From Oscillospiraceae bacterium (GTDB lineage: Bacteria > Bacillota > Clostridia > Oscillospirales > Ruminococcaceae), in NCBI GenBank assembly GCA_018110855.1, contig JAGBFZ010000056.1, positions 1 to 18,500 of the forward strand: a stretch of DNA of 18,500 nt, read 5' to 3'. Every line of letters begins with the position of its first letter. The stretch's first letter is position 1. Under the pieces are notes generated by a model, which did not search any database, was not told the DNA's origin, and saw nothing but the letters and a program-made list of their open reading frames with translations. The position numbers and the translations under genes are program-made. Of the stretch, positions 1 through 8,500 are shown piece after piece.

Positions 1-112
1 ACTCGTTAGTCCAATCACTGCTTTCATTATAGCTTATGTAACAAGTACGTGTAAACCATGCCTGGCTTGTCATGGATTTAACGTCTAAATTTATTATAGT
101 AGGTGATCTGAT

Positions 113-688
113 ATGCGCAGTGCAGGAACAGAAAATATTGAAACAGAAAGACTTTTGCTGAGAAGATTTTGCTTGTCCGACAGCTCGGATATGCTGAAAT
201 ACTGGGTATCGGACGAGAAGATACAGCACTCCTACTGTGAGCCTGTTTACAAAACACAGGAAGAGGTATGCGGACTTCTGAACAAATACATATCCTCCTA
301 CAGCAGCAATGATTATTACCGCTGGGCGATTATCGAAAGGGAAAGCGGCAGATGCATCGGGCAGATAGCCTTCTTTCTGGTGGACTGCAAAAATCACTTT
401 GCGGAGATCGAATATTGTATAGGCGCAGATTTTCAGTGCCGCGGATATGCGACTGAGGCAGCAAGGGCGGTTATCAGCTTCGGGTTTGAAAGAGCAGAGC
501 TGCATAAGATACAGATATGCCACAGGTCGAATAATCTTCCGTCAAAGAGGGTCATTGAAAAATGCGGATTTACATACGAGGGTGCTCTCAGGGACTATTT
601 TTTCATTGACGGCAGATATTACGACCGCCTTTACTACTCTATTCTTTGTGATGAATATTTTAAAAATATTGGAGAGGATAAAACGTAA
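113..688 (+). CDS. GNAT family N-acetyltransferase (RimJ/RimL type)
   Basis: A 191-residue cytoplasmic enzyme expected to transfer an acetyl group from acetyl-CoA to an amine, possibly a protein N-terminus or a small molecule. The N-terminal TERLLLRRF stretch is the usual opening strand of RimJ/RimL relatives. The acetyl-CoA pyrophosphate loop is visible as QCRGYA at residues 108-113 (Q/R-x-x-G-x-A), followed by the TEAARAVISFGFE helix. The later HRSNNLPSKRVIEKCGF segment is the typical family C-terminal half, with Asn-x-x-Ser-x-x-(hydrophobic)-x-(E/K)-x-x-G-(F). Length is normal for the family. The ATG at 113 follows an AGGTGAT site. The gene stands alone: the next gene starts 254 bases later behind its own promoter, so the substrate cannot be inferred from context. 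The family call is secure and the specific substrate is unknown. Confidence 0.93.
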   Translation: MRSAGTENIETERLLLRRFCLSDSSDMLKYWVSDEKIQHSYCEPVYKTQEEVCGLLNKYISSYSSNDYYRWAIIERESGRCIGQIAFFLVDCKNHFAEIEYCIGADFQCRGYATEAARAVISFGFERAELHKIQICHRSNNLPSKRVIEKCGFTYEGALRDYFFIDGRYYDRLYYSILCDEYFKNIGEDKT

Positions 689-839
689 TTATCTCTCAGA
701 TGATCTGATAAATGCGGCTGTGCCTGCCGCAAAAAGACAGATACTGACTTGAAATAAAGGCAAATCATATATTTATTTTTCTGCGATATACATTATTTTG
801 GCAAAAAAAGACAAAATGCCCGAAAATTTCTGATTTTTG

Positions 840-868
840 TTGTTTCTTGGGATTTTTTATGATATAAT
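840..868 (+). promoter_or_regulatory. Sigma-A-type promoter for the hybrid kinase operon
   Basis: TTGTTT at 840-845 and a perfect TATAAT at 863-868 are separated by 17 bases. The -10 box is preceded by TGA at 860-862, which makes it an extended -10 (TGn). It lies 75 bases before the TTG start at 943, leaving a leader of roughly 70 bases. The rest of 689-839 is AT-rich, with one short GC hairpin at 713-731 that has no T-tract. Confidence 0.7.
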
Positions 869-926
869 TGTTATGAACATAAAATACACGGCATATAATT
901 TATGTCCGGATATCCTGAAAACGATC

Positions 927-934
927 AAAGGGGG
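927..934 (+). promoter_or_regulatory. Shine-Dalgarno site that fixes a TTG start
   Basis: AAAGGGGG ends 8 bases before TTG at 943. The nearest ATG (950-952) is out of frame, and the first in-frame internal Met is residue 122, inside the sensor domain. The TTG is therefore the only start that keeps the first membrane helix. Confidence 0.8.
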
Positions 935-942
935 CATCTCTA

Positions 943-3900
943 TTGGAAAATGCTGAAAAAGCCATTACTAAGTCCAAAGGGATACAGTTAAAACTTATCC
1001 TGAGCGTGTGCATTGTAATAATATTGTTCTTTGCTCTTATCACCAAGTGCGCTTCCGATATAGCGGCAAGGCATATTCAGAATGAGACCCTTGCCCATTA
1101 CCGTCTCCTTGCGGACAGGACCGCTCAGGAGATAACCACATGGTTTTCCAATGAAGCTCAGATCGTTGCCAATCAGAAGGCAGCTATTGAGATAAGTGGC
1201 GATTTTTCGTATGAAAGCCTTACGGAATATCTGACTTCCATTGTGGAGGATTATAACGACGAGGGGTATATATATGACCTGTATTTTGTAAGTACGGATA
1301 ACGTTATGTCCTCGGGCTGCGGATATGTTCCCGATCCCTCCATAGATTTTACCGCCCGGACCTGGTATGTTGACGCAGTGAACAATGAGGGATTATCCTA
1401 TTCCTCTCCCTATAAGGATACAAATCTTGATAAATACGTTGTAACTATATCCTCTACTGTTTCTGATAACAGCGGAGAGCTTATGGGAGTGCTGGCTCTG
1501 GATATTTTCGTGGACACTCTTTTTGAGATAGCCGAAAATGCCAATGTGCCCGAAAACAGCTACATTTTCCTTATTGACGGAAATATGGGCGCTGCAACTC
1601 ACCCCAATGCAGCTTACGGATATATAAACGACGAGCCTGCGCCTCTTTCGGAGCTTCCCGACGGCACATACGATGAGCTTCAGAAAATGATAGAGACAGG
1701 CGGAAGAGACGTCCTTAAAGTAACGGATTATGACGGTGTGAAGCGGGAGCTGTTTGTCAGCAGGGTCGAATGCTGCGGCTGGTATGCAGTGGCGGCAATA
1801 TCCGAAAGTGTTGTAAGCTCCTCGGCTAAATCCCTGCTTATAAGCATCGCAGTCTCGCTGTTCATATGCCTTATCATCGGTATCATATGCACGATGTTTG
1901 CGGCAAAAGGAATAATGCGTGAATTAAACGATGCGATCATCGCCGCAAATGCCGCCAATGAGACGAAAGGCTCCTTTCTTGCCAATATGTCCCATGAGAT
2001 ACGCACGCCCATCAATGCTGTCATCGGAATGAACGAGATGATACTGCGTGAAAATACCGACCCCAATATCACAAGCTATGCTCTTGATATAGCCGCAGCA
2101 AGCCGCAGCCTTATTTCTATAATCAATGATGTTCTGGATTTTTCAAAAATAGAATCGGGCAAGATAGAGATATCAGAAAGCGAATTTAATATTGCCTCAA
2201 TAATAAACGATGTGGTGAATATGTCCATCGCAAGGCTTGGGGATAAGGATCTGGAGCTACTTGTAAACGCCGACCCCGATATCCCTGTGGGAATTATCGG
2301 CGATGAGCTGCGTATCCAGCAGATCATCGTGAACCTTATGACAAACGGCATCAAATATACAAATAAGGGTTTTGTTGCGCTGAAATTATCCTGCATCAAG
2401 CAAAGCTATGGCATAAACCTTGATATCTCCGTCAGGGATTCGGGTATCGGCATAACGGAAGAAAATATTGAAAAGCTGTTCACCAGCTTCCAGCAGGTGG
2501 ACACAAAGCGGAACCGTTCTGTTGAGGGAACGGGACTGGGTCTTGCCATAACCAAAAGAATGGTCACGCTTATGGGCGGATTTATAAACGTATCCAGCGA
2601 ATACGGCGTCGGCACCGAATTTAAAGTGACCATACCGCTTCGGGTGTCCGATGAAAAGCCCTTCATTTCCCTGTCGTCCCCCAAGGATATACACGCCGCC
2701 TGCCTGTTCAGCCTTGACGAATACGATACCGCCACTGCGGCTGAATACAGAAAAGTCGAAAGGGAAATGGCAGAGCAGCTTAAAATCGAAATGCGTTCCT
2801 TTGATTCGGCAGAGCAGGTCATGGCGCTCGTATCCGAGGGTAAGCTGAATACCATATTCACCGACCGAATATTCTATCTTGAAAACAAGGATTACTGGAA
2901 CAACATATCCCGTGAGGTAACTGTAACGGTGGTCCAGAGCAGGATAAATTCCGTAAAGCTGCCCCGGAACATCAGGTGCATATATAAGCCCTTCTATACA
3001 ATGGCCGTGGCAGCGGTGCTTAACAATGACGAATCCGCAGCGTTCCTCAGTGAACGGAGAAATTCTTCTGTTAAATTCACAGCCCCCGAGGCAAAGATAC
3101 TCATTGTTGATGATAATGTGGTGAATCTCAAGGTTGCCGCAGGACTGATGAAACCGTATCAGATGAAGGTGGTTACGGCGGACAGCGGACCCAAGGCTAT
3201 TGAAATGCTTGAGGCAAGCCGTGATTTTAATATTGTATTCATGGACCATATGATGCCTGTTATGGACGGTGTTGAGGCTGTGGGTATCATCAGGGAAAAG
3301 AGCGACGAGTATTTCCGTAAGGTGCCGATAGTAGCGCTCACCGCAAATACCGTCAATGATTCAAAAAATATGTTCCTGAGATCGGGCTTCAACGATTTTC
3401 TTGCAAAGCCTATCGAGGTAAGTATGCTTGAAAGGATACTTAAAAAGCATCTGCCGAAGGCTCTCATAAAGAGCTGTCTGGATCACATTTCAGCACCTGT
3501 ATATAACGGTCCCGAGCGGCGGAAAACGGATAAGGAGCCCGAAAAGGAAAGCGGCGTGATGTTCAGTCCCGAAAAGGGTCTTTCATATACCGCAGGCGAC
3601 GAGGATATCTATAACGAGATACTGACGGTGTACGCAAACAACGGAGATGAAATGCACCAAAGGATAGGCAGTCTCTTTGAAAAGCAGGACTGGAAGGATT
3701 ATATCATAGAAGTCCATGCTCTGAAAAGCACATCTCTCAGTATAGGAGCCGAGCCGCTGTCGGAGCTGGCAAAGGAGCTTGAATTTGCGGGAAAAGAAGG
3801 AAAATACGATATAATTTCCGCAAAAAACGAAAAGCTGCTTTCCATGTACAGCGAGGTGCTTGAAAAGGTACGGGGCTATCTTACGGAAAAGGGCATTGGC

Positions 3901-4191
3901 ATTTCCGATGCGGCAGAGAGCGAAGCTGAGCAGAAGGAGCTTTCAGACATCGAAGCCGGCAAGCTCAAAGAGCTTATAGCTCGGTTTGAAGCTGCCTGCG
4001 GAAATTTTGACTGCGATGAAGCGATAAAGCTCGCCGATGAAGCGTCCGGGTACAGCTTTGGAGAAAAACCGCTGAGGGAATTTTTCGGCAAGGCTGCCGC
4101 ACTTGCCGCAGATTTTGAATATGAAGCTGCGGCAGAGCTGGTCAAAAAGGCGGAAAGCGAACTATTGAAAGGTGGAAACGGCAATGGCTGA
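943..4191 (+). CDS. Membrane hybrid sensor histidine kinase: dCache, HisKA, HATPase, pseudo-receiver, receiver, Hpt
   Basis: A 1082-residue phosphorelay protein. A cytoplasmic N-terminus leads into a TM helix (about 17-35), an extracellular double Cache domain (about 40-295) and a second TM helix (298-320). No HAMP domain follows. HisKA has the SHEIRTP box with phospho-acceptor His351. The ATPase domain shows an N-box (NLMTNGIKYT), DSGIG at 499-503 and GTGLG at 529-533. Residues about 574-700 look like a degenerate receiver that lacks the acidic cluster. A complete receiver follows, with D723/D724, phospho-acceptor D768 and K822. An Hpt domain has HALKS with His925, and a helical tail of about 120 residues ends the protein. 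The architecture allows an internal His-Asp-His relay. No separate output regulator is encoded in the window, so the final target is unknown. The dCache residues match the published amino-acid-binding pattern (see findings). It starts at TTG behind its own promoter, and the next gene overlaps its 3' end. Confidence 0.96.
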   Translation: MENAEKAITKSKGIQLKLILSVCIVIILFFALITKCASDIAARHIQNETLAHYRLLADRTAQEITTWFSNEAQIVANQKAAIEISGDFSYESLTEYLTSIVEDYNDEGYIYDLYFVSTDNVMSSGCGYVPDPSIDFTARTWYVDAVNNEGLSYSSPYKDTNLDKYVVTISSTVSDNSGELMGVLALDIFVDTLFEIAENANVPENSYIFLIDGNMGAATHPNAAYGYINDEPAPLSELPDGTYDELQKMIETGGRDVLKVTDYDGVKRELFVSRVECCGWYAVAAISESVVSSSAKSLLISIAVSLFICLIIGIICTMFAAKGIMRELNDAIIAANAANETKGSFLANMSHEIRTPINAVIGMNEMILRENTDPNITSYALDIAAASRSLISIINDVLDFSKIESGKIEISESEFNIASIINDVVNMSIARLGDKDLELLVNADPDIPVGIIGDELRIQQIIVNLMTNGIKYTNKGFVALKLSCIKQSYGINLDISVRDSGIGITEENIEKLFTSFQQVDTKRNRSVEGTGLGLAITKRMVTLMGGFINVSSEYGVGTEFKVTIPLRVSDEKPFISLSSPKDIHAACLFSLDEYDTATAAEYRKVEREMAEQLKIEMRSFDSAEQVMALVSEGKLNTIFTDRIFYLENKDYWNNISREVTVTVVQSRINSVKLPRNIRCIYKPFYTMAVAAVLNNDESAAFLSERRNSSVKFTAPEAKILIVDDNVVNLKVAAGLMKPYQMKVVTADSGPKAIEMLEASRDFNIVFMDHMMPVMDGVEAVGIIREKSDEYFRKVPIVALTANTVNDSKNMFLRSGFNDFLAKPIEVSMLERILKKHLPKALIKSCLDHISAPVYNGPERRKTDKEPEKESGVMFSPEKGLSYTAGDEDIYNEILTVYANNGDEMHQRIGSLFEKQDWKDYIIEVHALKSTSLSIGAEPLSELAKELEFAGKEGKYDIISAKNEKLLSMYSEVLEKVRGYLTEKGIGISDAAESEAEQKELSDIEAGKLKELIARFEAACGNFDCDEAIKLADEASGYSFGEKPLREFFGKAAALAADFEYEAAAELVKKAESELLKGGNGNG
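4168..4175 (+). promoter_or_regulatory. Shine-Dalgarno site choosing the ATG at 4184
   Basis: AAAGGTGG sits inside the end of the kinase gene and is followed after 8 bases by ATG at 4184. The alternative in-frame GTG at 4172 lies within this same site, so it cannot use it. The ATG is the better start. Confidence 0.75.
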
Positions 4192-5050
4192 TAAAAGGAT
4201 CGGGATAACAACGGACTGCGGCTGCGACCTGCCCGATGAATATCTTATCGCAAACGATATCGAGCTTGTATATTTCTATATGACCACAGACAGGGGCAGG
4301 TTCAGAGACCGTGAGGAAATGTCCTCGGAAAATGTTATTGAATATTTTGAAAACGGCGGAAGCAGGATAATGACTGAGGCTCCTCCCGAAAATGAATATG
4401 AGACTATTTTCAAGCGCAGGCTGGAGCGGTATGATGAGATAATACATATCTCCATTTCCTCCGGGGTCAGCAATTCGTACAAGAATGCTGTTGCCGCAAG
4501 GGAAAAGCTGGGCGAAGCAAAGGATAAGGTGCATATCGTTGATTCGATGCACCTGTCAACGGGGCTGGGGCATATCGTGATAAAGGCAGTGGAAATGCGC
4601 AGCGGCGGCAGCAGCGCCGAGGAGATCATAAACAGCATAAATGCCATGCGGAAATATGTTTCCACAACCTTCATCTCACGCAGCACCGATTATCTTTACC
4701 GTAACGGAAGGCTGGGAAAGCACTCTCATCAGCTGTGTCATCTTTTGCATATCCACCCCATACTGACGCTGAGGGATGGGAAGATCGTGCTGAAATCCGT
4801 TGAATTCGGCAATATGGACATGGCTTCAAGGCGATATATCAGAAAAGAGCTTAGGAAAATATCCTCTATTGACAAGCACAGATTATTTATAACCCATGTA
4901 GGCTGCCGCTTGAAAAAGATAACAGAGATAAAGGAGGAGATCGCAAAAAAAGGAAGCTTTGATGAGGTCATTGTCACCAAGGCGTCTGCCACCATCTCAA
5001 GCAACTGCGGAGCTGATACCTTCGGACTGCTGTTTGTTTACAAATACTGA
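4184..5050 (+). CDS. DegV family protein (fatty-acid-binding, FakB-like), divergent
   Basis: A 288-residue soluble protein. DegV/FakB proteins bind a fatty acid and, where known, present it to the fatty-acid kinase FakA. Family landmarks are visible in order: a first strand TTDCGCDLPDEY (residues 9-20) in place of the usual T-D-S-x-x-D-L-P; MTEAPP at 63-68; the ISISSGVSNSY loop around Ser92/Ser93; VDSMHLSTGLG; RNGRLGK; and HPILTLRDGK. Near the C-terminus the usual G-x-H-x-G-P-G ligand loop reads S-S-N-C-G-A-D. The His is replaced by Asn274, and the Pro and Gly are also changed, so ligand head-group binding may differ. The gene overlaps the hybrid kinase by 8 bases (ATGGCTGA), which suggests translational coupling and shared function. 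A start at GTG 4172 would add four residues. No fatty-acid kinase gene is nearby. Confidence 0.9.
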   Translation: MADKRIGITTDCGCDLPDEYLIANDIELVYFYMTTDRGRFRDREEMSSENVIEYFENGGSRIMTEAPPENEYETIFKRRLERYDEIIHISISSGVSNSYKNAVAAREKLGEAKDKVHIVDSMHLSTGLGHIVIKAVEMRSGGSSAEEIINSINAMRKYVSTTFISRSTDYLYRNGRLGKHSHQLCHLLHIHPILTLRDGKIVLKSVEFGNMDMASRRYIRKELRKISSIDKHRLFITHVGCRLKKITEIKEEIAKKGSFDEVIVTKASATISSNCGADTFGLLFVYKY

Positions 5051-5062
5051 TAATGATGATCT

Positions 5063-5086
5063 ATCTCACGGATTTTTTCGTGAGAT
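5063..5086 (+). repeat. Left copy of a duplicated terminator hairpin (24-bp direct repeat)
   Basis: The arms ATCTCACGG (5063-5071) and TCGTGAGAT (5078-5086) enclose an ATTTTT loop. This copy begins 12 bases after the DegV stop codon. It matches 5417-5440 as a direct repeat at 23 of 24 positions. The single difference (T for C at 5078) leaves a G-U pair, so the hairpin still forms. It is followed by CAGTCTG rather than a T-tract, so it has lost the part needed for intrinsic termination. Confidence 0.8.
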
Positions 5087-5416
5087 CAGTCTGTCGAAAA
5101 AGAAATGACAATTGGATAATTTGCATAAATCCTAACAAAAACTGTTTTGTCAAAAACGTTCCACCGGAACGTTTTTGAGGGTAAGTTTGCACAACCACCA
5201 TAGAAGGGGCGCGGTCTTGTTCGCGCCCCTCGGAAATGCTGTCGCATTTCCTCACCCCTGCTCCGTTTTCTTGTATAAAGGAGATTTCGCCGTCTGCGGA
5301 CGGCGACCAAAGGGCGCCGCCCTTTGGAAACCTGCCACCTTTGAAAAGGTGGACGAAACTTTTAGAGTGACATTATTTGTACAGATTTTTTTATTTAACA
5401 CTTTTTCAACAAGCTG
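5087..5416. mobile_element. Hairpin-rich MITE-like element, no transposase (about 330 bp)
   Basis: Imperfect terminal inverted repeats mark the ends: CAGTCTGTCGAAAAAG at 5087-5102, and CAGCTTGTTGAAAAAG read on the minus strand from 5416 back to 5401 (13 of 16 identical). The flanks are the 24-bp direct repeats at 5063-5086 and 5417-5440, which look like a target-site duplication of a terminator hairpin. Six perfect hairpins lie inside: 5151-5162/5166-5177 (12 bp), 5205-5213/5222-5230 (9 bp), 5232-5239/5244-5251 (8 bp), 5288-5294/5299-5305 (7 bp), 5307-5316/5318-5327 (nominally 10 bp with a 1-base loop, realistically 9) and 5335-5342/5345-5352 (nominally 8 bp, realistically 7). No credible coding capacity is present. 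Variable-length or palindromic target duplications are described for the IS1182 group, but I cannot assign a parent family from the ends alone. An alternative reading places the hairpins inside the element, with 40-bp inverted termini (32 of 40 identical) and a TA duplication as in IS630-type MITEs. Confidence 0.72.
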
Positions 5417-5448
5417 ATCTCACGGATTTTTCCGTGAGATATTTTTTT
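5417..5448 (+). terminator. Intrinsic terminator (right hairpin copy), serving the kinase-DegV operon
   Basis: A perfect 9-bp stem, ATCTCACGG (5417-5425) with CCGTGAGAT (5432-5440), has an ATTTTT loop. One A and seven Ts (5442-5448) follow. It now lies about 370 bases after the DegV stop, with the mobile element between. It is probably the original downstream half of the operon's terminator and the only copy with a T-tract. Confidence 0.85.
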
Positions 5449-5505
5449 AGTAATAAACGGTTGTTAACTTTTTTCGTTTTGTAATAAATTGTAATCAATG
5501 TGTTA

Positions 5506-5534
5506 TGTACTTTTTTTTGAATGTATGATAAAAT
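5506..5534 (+). promoter_or_regulatory. Probable promoter of the macroglobulin gene
   Basis: A -10-like TAAAAT at 5529-5534 is preceded by TGA (5526-5528), an extended -10. The -35 position (5506-5511, TGTACT, 17-base spacing) is a poor match. The spacing to the ATG at 5569 and the terminator just upstream support a promoter here. A good Shine-Dalgarno site, AGGGGG, lies at 5556-5561. Confidence 0.45.
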
Positions 5535-5568
5535 CATACTAAAGTAAATTATTTCAGGGGGTATTGCA

Positions 5569-8500
5569 ATGAACGGATATAAAACGAGAAGATCACCCCG
5601 CCTTCTTGCCGCATTCACCGCTCTGCTTATGATAGCAGGGATATTGGGCGGCTGCGCAGGCAAGAGCGAAATGCCCGAGGAAACCACAGCTTCCGAAAGC
5701 ACTGTCACAGAGACAAGCCTGACGGAGACCTCAGCCGTTTCGGAGACAACTGCTCCCACCGAGACATCGTGGGAAATACCCGAAACAAACGGGGAGCGGC
5801 TTATCACCTCTGTTACGGCGGACAGCATGACGGGGCAGCTTATCAAAACGGATTCATCATTTACCGTCACAGCCTCACAGGATATCCCTGCGGAGAGCTT
5901 AAAGGGACTGCTTTCTCTTTCAAATGACAGTGGTTTTACAGTGGAAAGAACTGCGCCCTGCTCCTACAAGCTGAAAACCCTTGAAAGCTTTCCCGAAAAC
6001 AGCATGGCGGTGCTGACTCTGAAAGACGGCGAGGGGCAGACAGAATATAAATGGGCGTTTCAGACCGAGGGCGATGTAAGGGTGGAATCCACCTATCCCA
6101 CCGACGGAAGCGAATATGCAGGCGTTGATACGGGCATAGAGATCACCCTAACATCAAGAGCAGGCTTAAAGAATGTTGAGAGTTATTTTGAGATAGAGCC
6201 GTCTGTGAAGGGAAAATTCTCGGCTCACAGAAATACCCTTTATTTCGTTCCCGACGATGATCTTGAGCCTGCCACATATTACACCGTTAAGCTGAAAAAG
6301 GGACTTCCCACTGCGGACGGAGCTTCTCTCAGCGAGGATTATTCCTTCAGATTCAGAACGGAGAAATACAGCAAAGGTCAGTATCTTTATGATTCGGGAA
6401 TGTCCGAGACCTTTATCGAGGGCGACCTTACTGTTATAGAGCTTTATGCTTCGGAGAAACTTAAATTGCCCGATACGGAATACAGCTTAAAGCTTTACAG
6501 CTACAAGACAGCCGAGGATTATTACAATGCTCTCAAGGGATATCTGGACAGCGGAAAGCATGAAAGCAGCTATGAATTTTCCACAGAGGGGCTTACCGAG
6601 GCATATTCCTCCGTTTCTAACCTTATAGAAGGCAAGGACAAATGGGGACCCTCCTTCCTGCTGCTGCCCGATGATCTGAAAAACGGCTATTATCTTGCAG
6701 AGGTATCGGCAGAGGCGGATGGTGTTGCATATTCCGTTCAGCGGCATATTCAGGTAAATCCCATTTCCGTATATTCGGCGGAGCTTGGGGGAGATTCGCA
6801 GCTTTTCATAAATGACGCCATTACGGGCAAGGCAGCGGAAGGAGCCATTGCGGAGCTTTACACCTTCGACGGAACATTTAAAGCCACAGCCGACAAGGAC
6901 GGTCTTGCGCTCTTATCCCATGACACCTCCGCAGGCGGCACGGGACTGCTGAAAATCACCTATAACGGCAATGTGTTCATTGACGTTTACGATTACGGCA
7001 AAAAGGCTGAAAAAGACCCGCAGGATATGTATTACACCTATATCTATACGGACAGAGAGGCATATCTCACTACCGATAAGGTAAAGGTATGGGGAATTGT
7101 CCGTCCTCGTGCCAAAGATGTTCCCATGCCCCGTGAGCTTTATATTAATGCTTCTAATTATGACGGAGCGGTATTTGATGATGTTCCCGTTAAGCTGAAT
7201 GAAAACGGAACCTTTACAGCGGAGATAGAATATTCAGGGTCTGAGGAATACTGGTGGTTAAATCTTTCGCTTTTCAGCGGCGATACCGAGCTTTGCAGCA
7301 AGAATATAACCGTTAAGGACTATGAAAAGCCAAATTATGTATATGACATTACTCTGCCTGTCTATTGGGAATCCCCCCAGAGCGTGCCTGTTCCCACATC
7401 AATACAGGCGAGCTTCTATGACGGCACCGCCGCTGACGGACTTACCTTTAAGATACACAGCTATCGAAGGAAGTCAGAGGAGCTGAGCGAGCTTGTTACC
7501 GATAAGGACGGCACTGCGTCTGCGGAGATACTTTTTAATGACGTTTCGGAAAATAACTATTACTATTATAACGACTGGGAGCCTGAACGCCTTTATGTGG
7601 GCTATGAGCTTACGGGTGTTCAGGACGTATATACATATGGCAGCAAATGGTTCTGGGGATTTTTCCGTGACATAATGCTTGAATATGAGTTTGACAAAAA
7701 GACAAGCAAAATAGATTTCACCCTTTCGGAAATTATCCCCGACAATCTCACCGAGGAGGACAGAGACAGCTATGATATCCCCAATGACAAGATAAGAGGA
7801 AATGCGGCTGATTCGGAAATAACCGCAGTTCTCAAGCGCCGCTGGTACACCAAGCGGGAAACAGGCTCATATTATGACTACCTGCGTAAAAAGACCGTAA
7901 AGACCTATGAATATGACGAGCATACCGAAACTGTCAAGACCTATACTCTGAAAACAAAGGACGGCAAGGCTTCCATTGAAAGCCTTCCTCTTACCGAGAA
8001 GGATTCCGCTTATTATTTTGAGATACACTATAAAGACAGTCAGGGCAGAAATACCCGTCAGAAGATATATCTCAGGGGCACAGAGTATGATTATTACAGG
8101 GACACCGACCGTAAGCACTACACTCTTTCCTCCGATAAAAAATCTTTCAAGGAAAATGAATCCATTCAGTTCACCCTTCTTAACAATGGCAGTGAAACGG
8201 ATATGGAAAAGGGCGGACGTATTCTCTTCCTTGTTCACGGAAACAAGCTCATTACATCTGAGATAGTTACCGAACCCGTTTTCGACCATGTTATGACGGC
8301 AAAGTATATCCCCAACGTAAATGTGATGGGAGCTTATTTTGACGGACGGCACGTTTATCCCATAAACGAGGGCTGGGAATACTATTCCTTTGACCCTGCC
8401 GAAAGAGAGATAGCGGTGGATATCAAGGCGGACAAGGAGAAATATGCTCCGGGCGATACCGCAAAGGTGAAGATCACCGCAAAGGATATAAACGGCAAGC

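Noticed and set aside
56..75. Inverted repeat CCATG/CATGG before the acetyltransferase
   Set aside because: The five-base arms are too short to separate from chance, and no regulator is nearby.
2..88. Open frame from the left edge ending in a Cys-rich stretch (CKPCLACHGF)
   Set aside because: Only 28 codons are visible. It could be the end of an upstream gene, but nothing supports it beyond the absence of stops.
67..97. Possible promoter TTGTCA/TATTAT before the acetyltransferase
   Set aside because: The spacer is 19 bases, and the predicted start would lie within or after the Shine-Dalgarno site, leaving no usable leader.
713..731. GC hairpin TGCGGC/GCCGCA after the acetyltransferase as a terminator
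   Set aside because: It has a six-base stem followed by AAAAAG, with no T-tract on the plus strand.
2386..3249. 287-codon open frame on the minus strand
   Set aside because: It lies antisense to the hybrid kinase domains, with no start signal or family resemblance.
5061..5417. Short open frames on both strands within the element (for example 5175-5417 + and 5061-5255 -)
   Set aside because: They run through the hairpins, lack Shine-Dalgarno sites and show no domain. They are by-products of the repeat.
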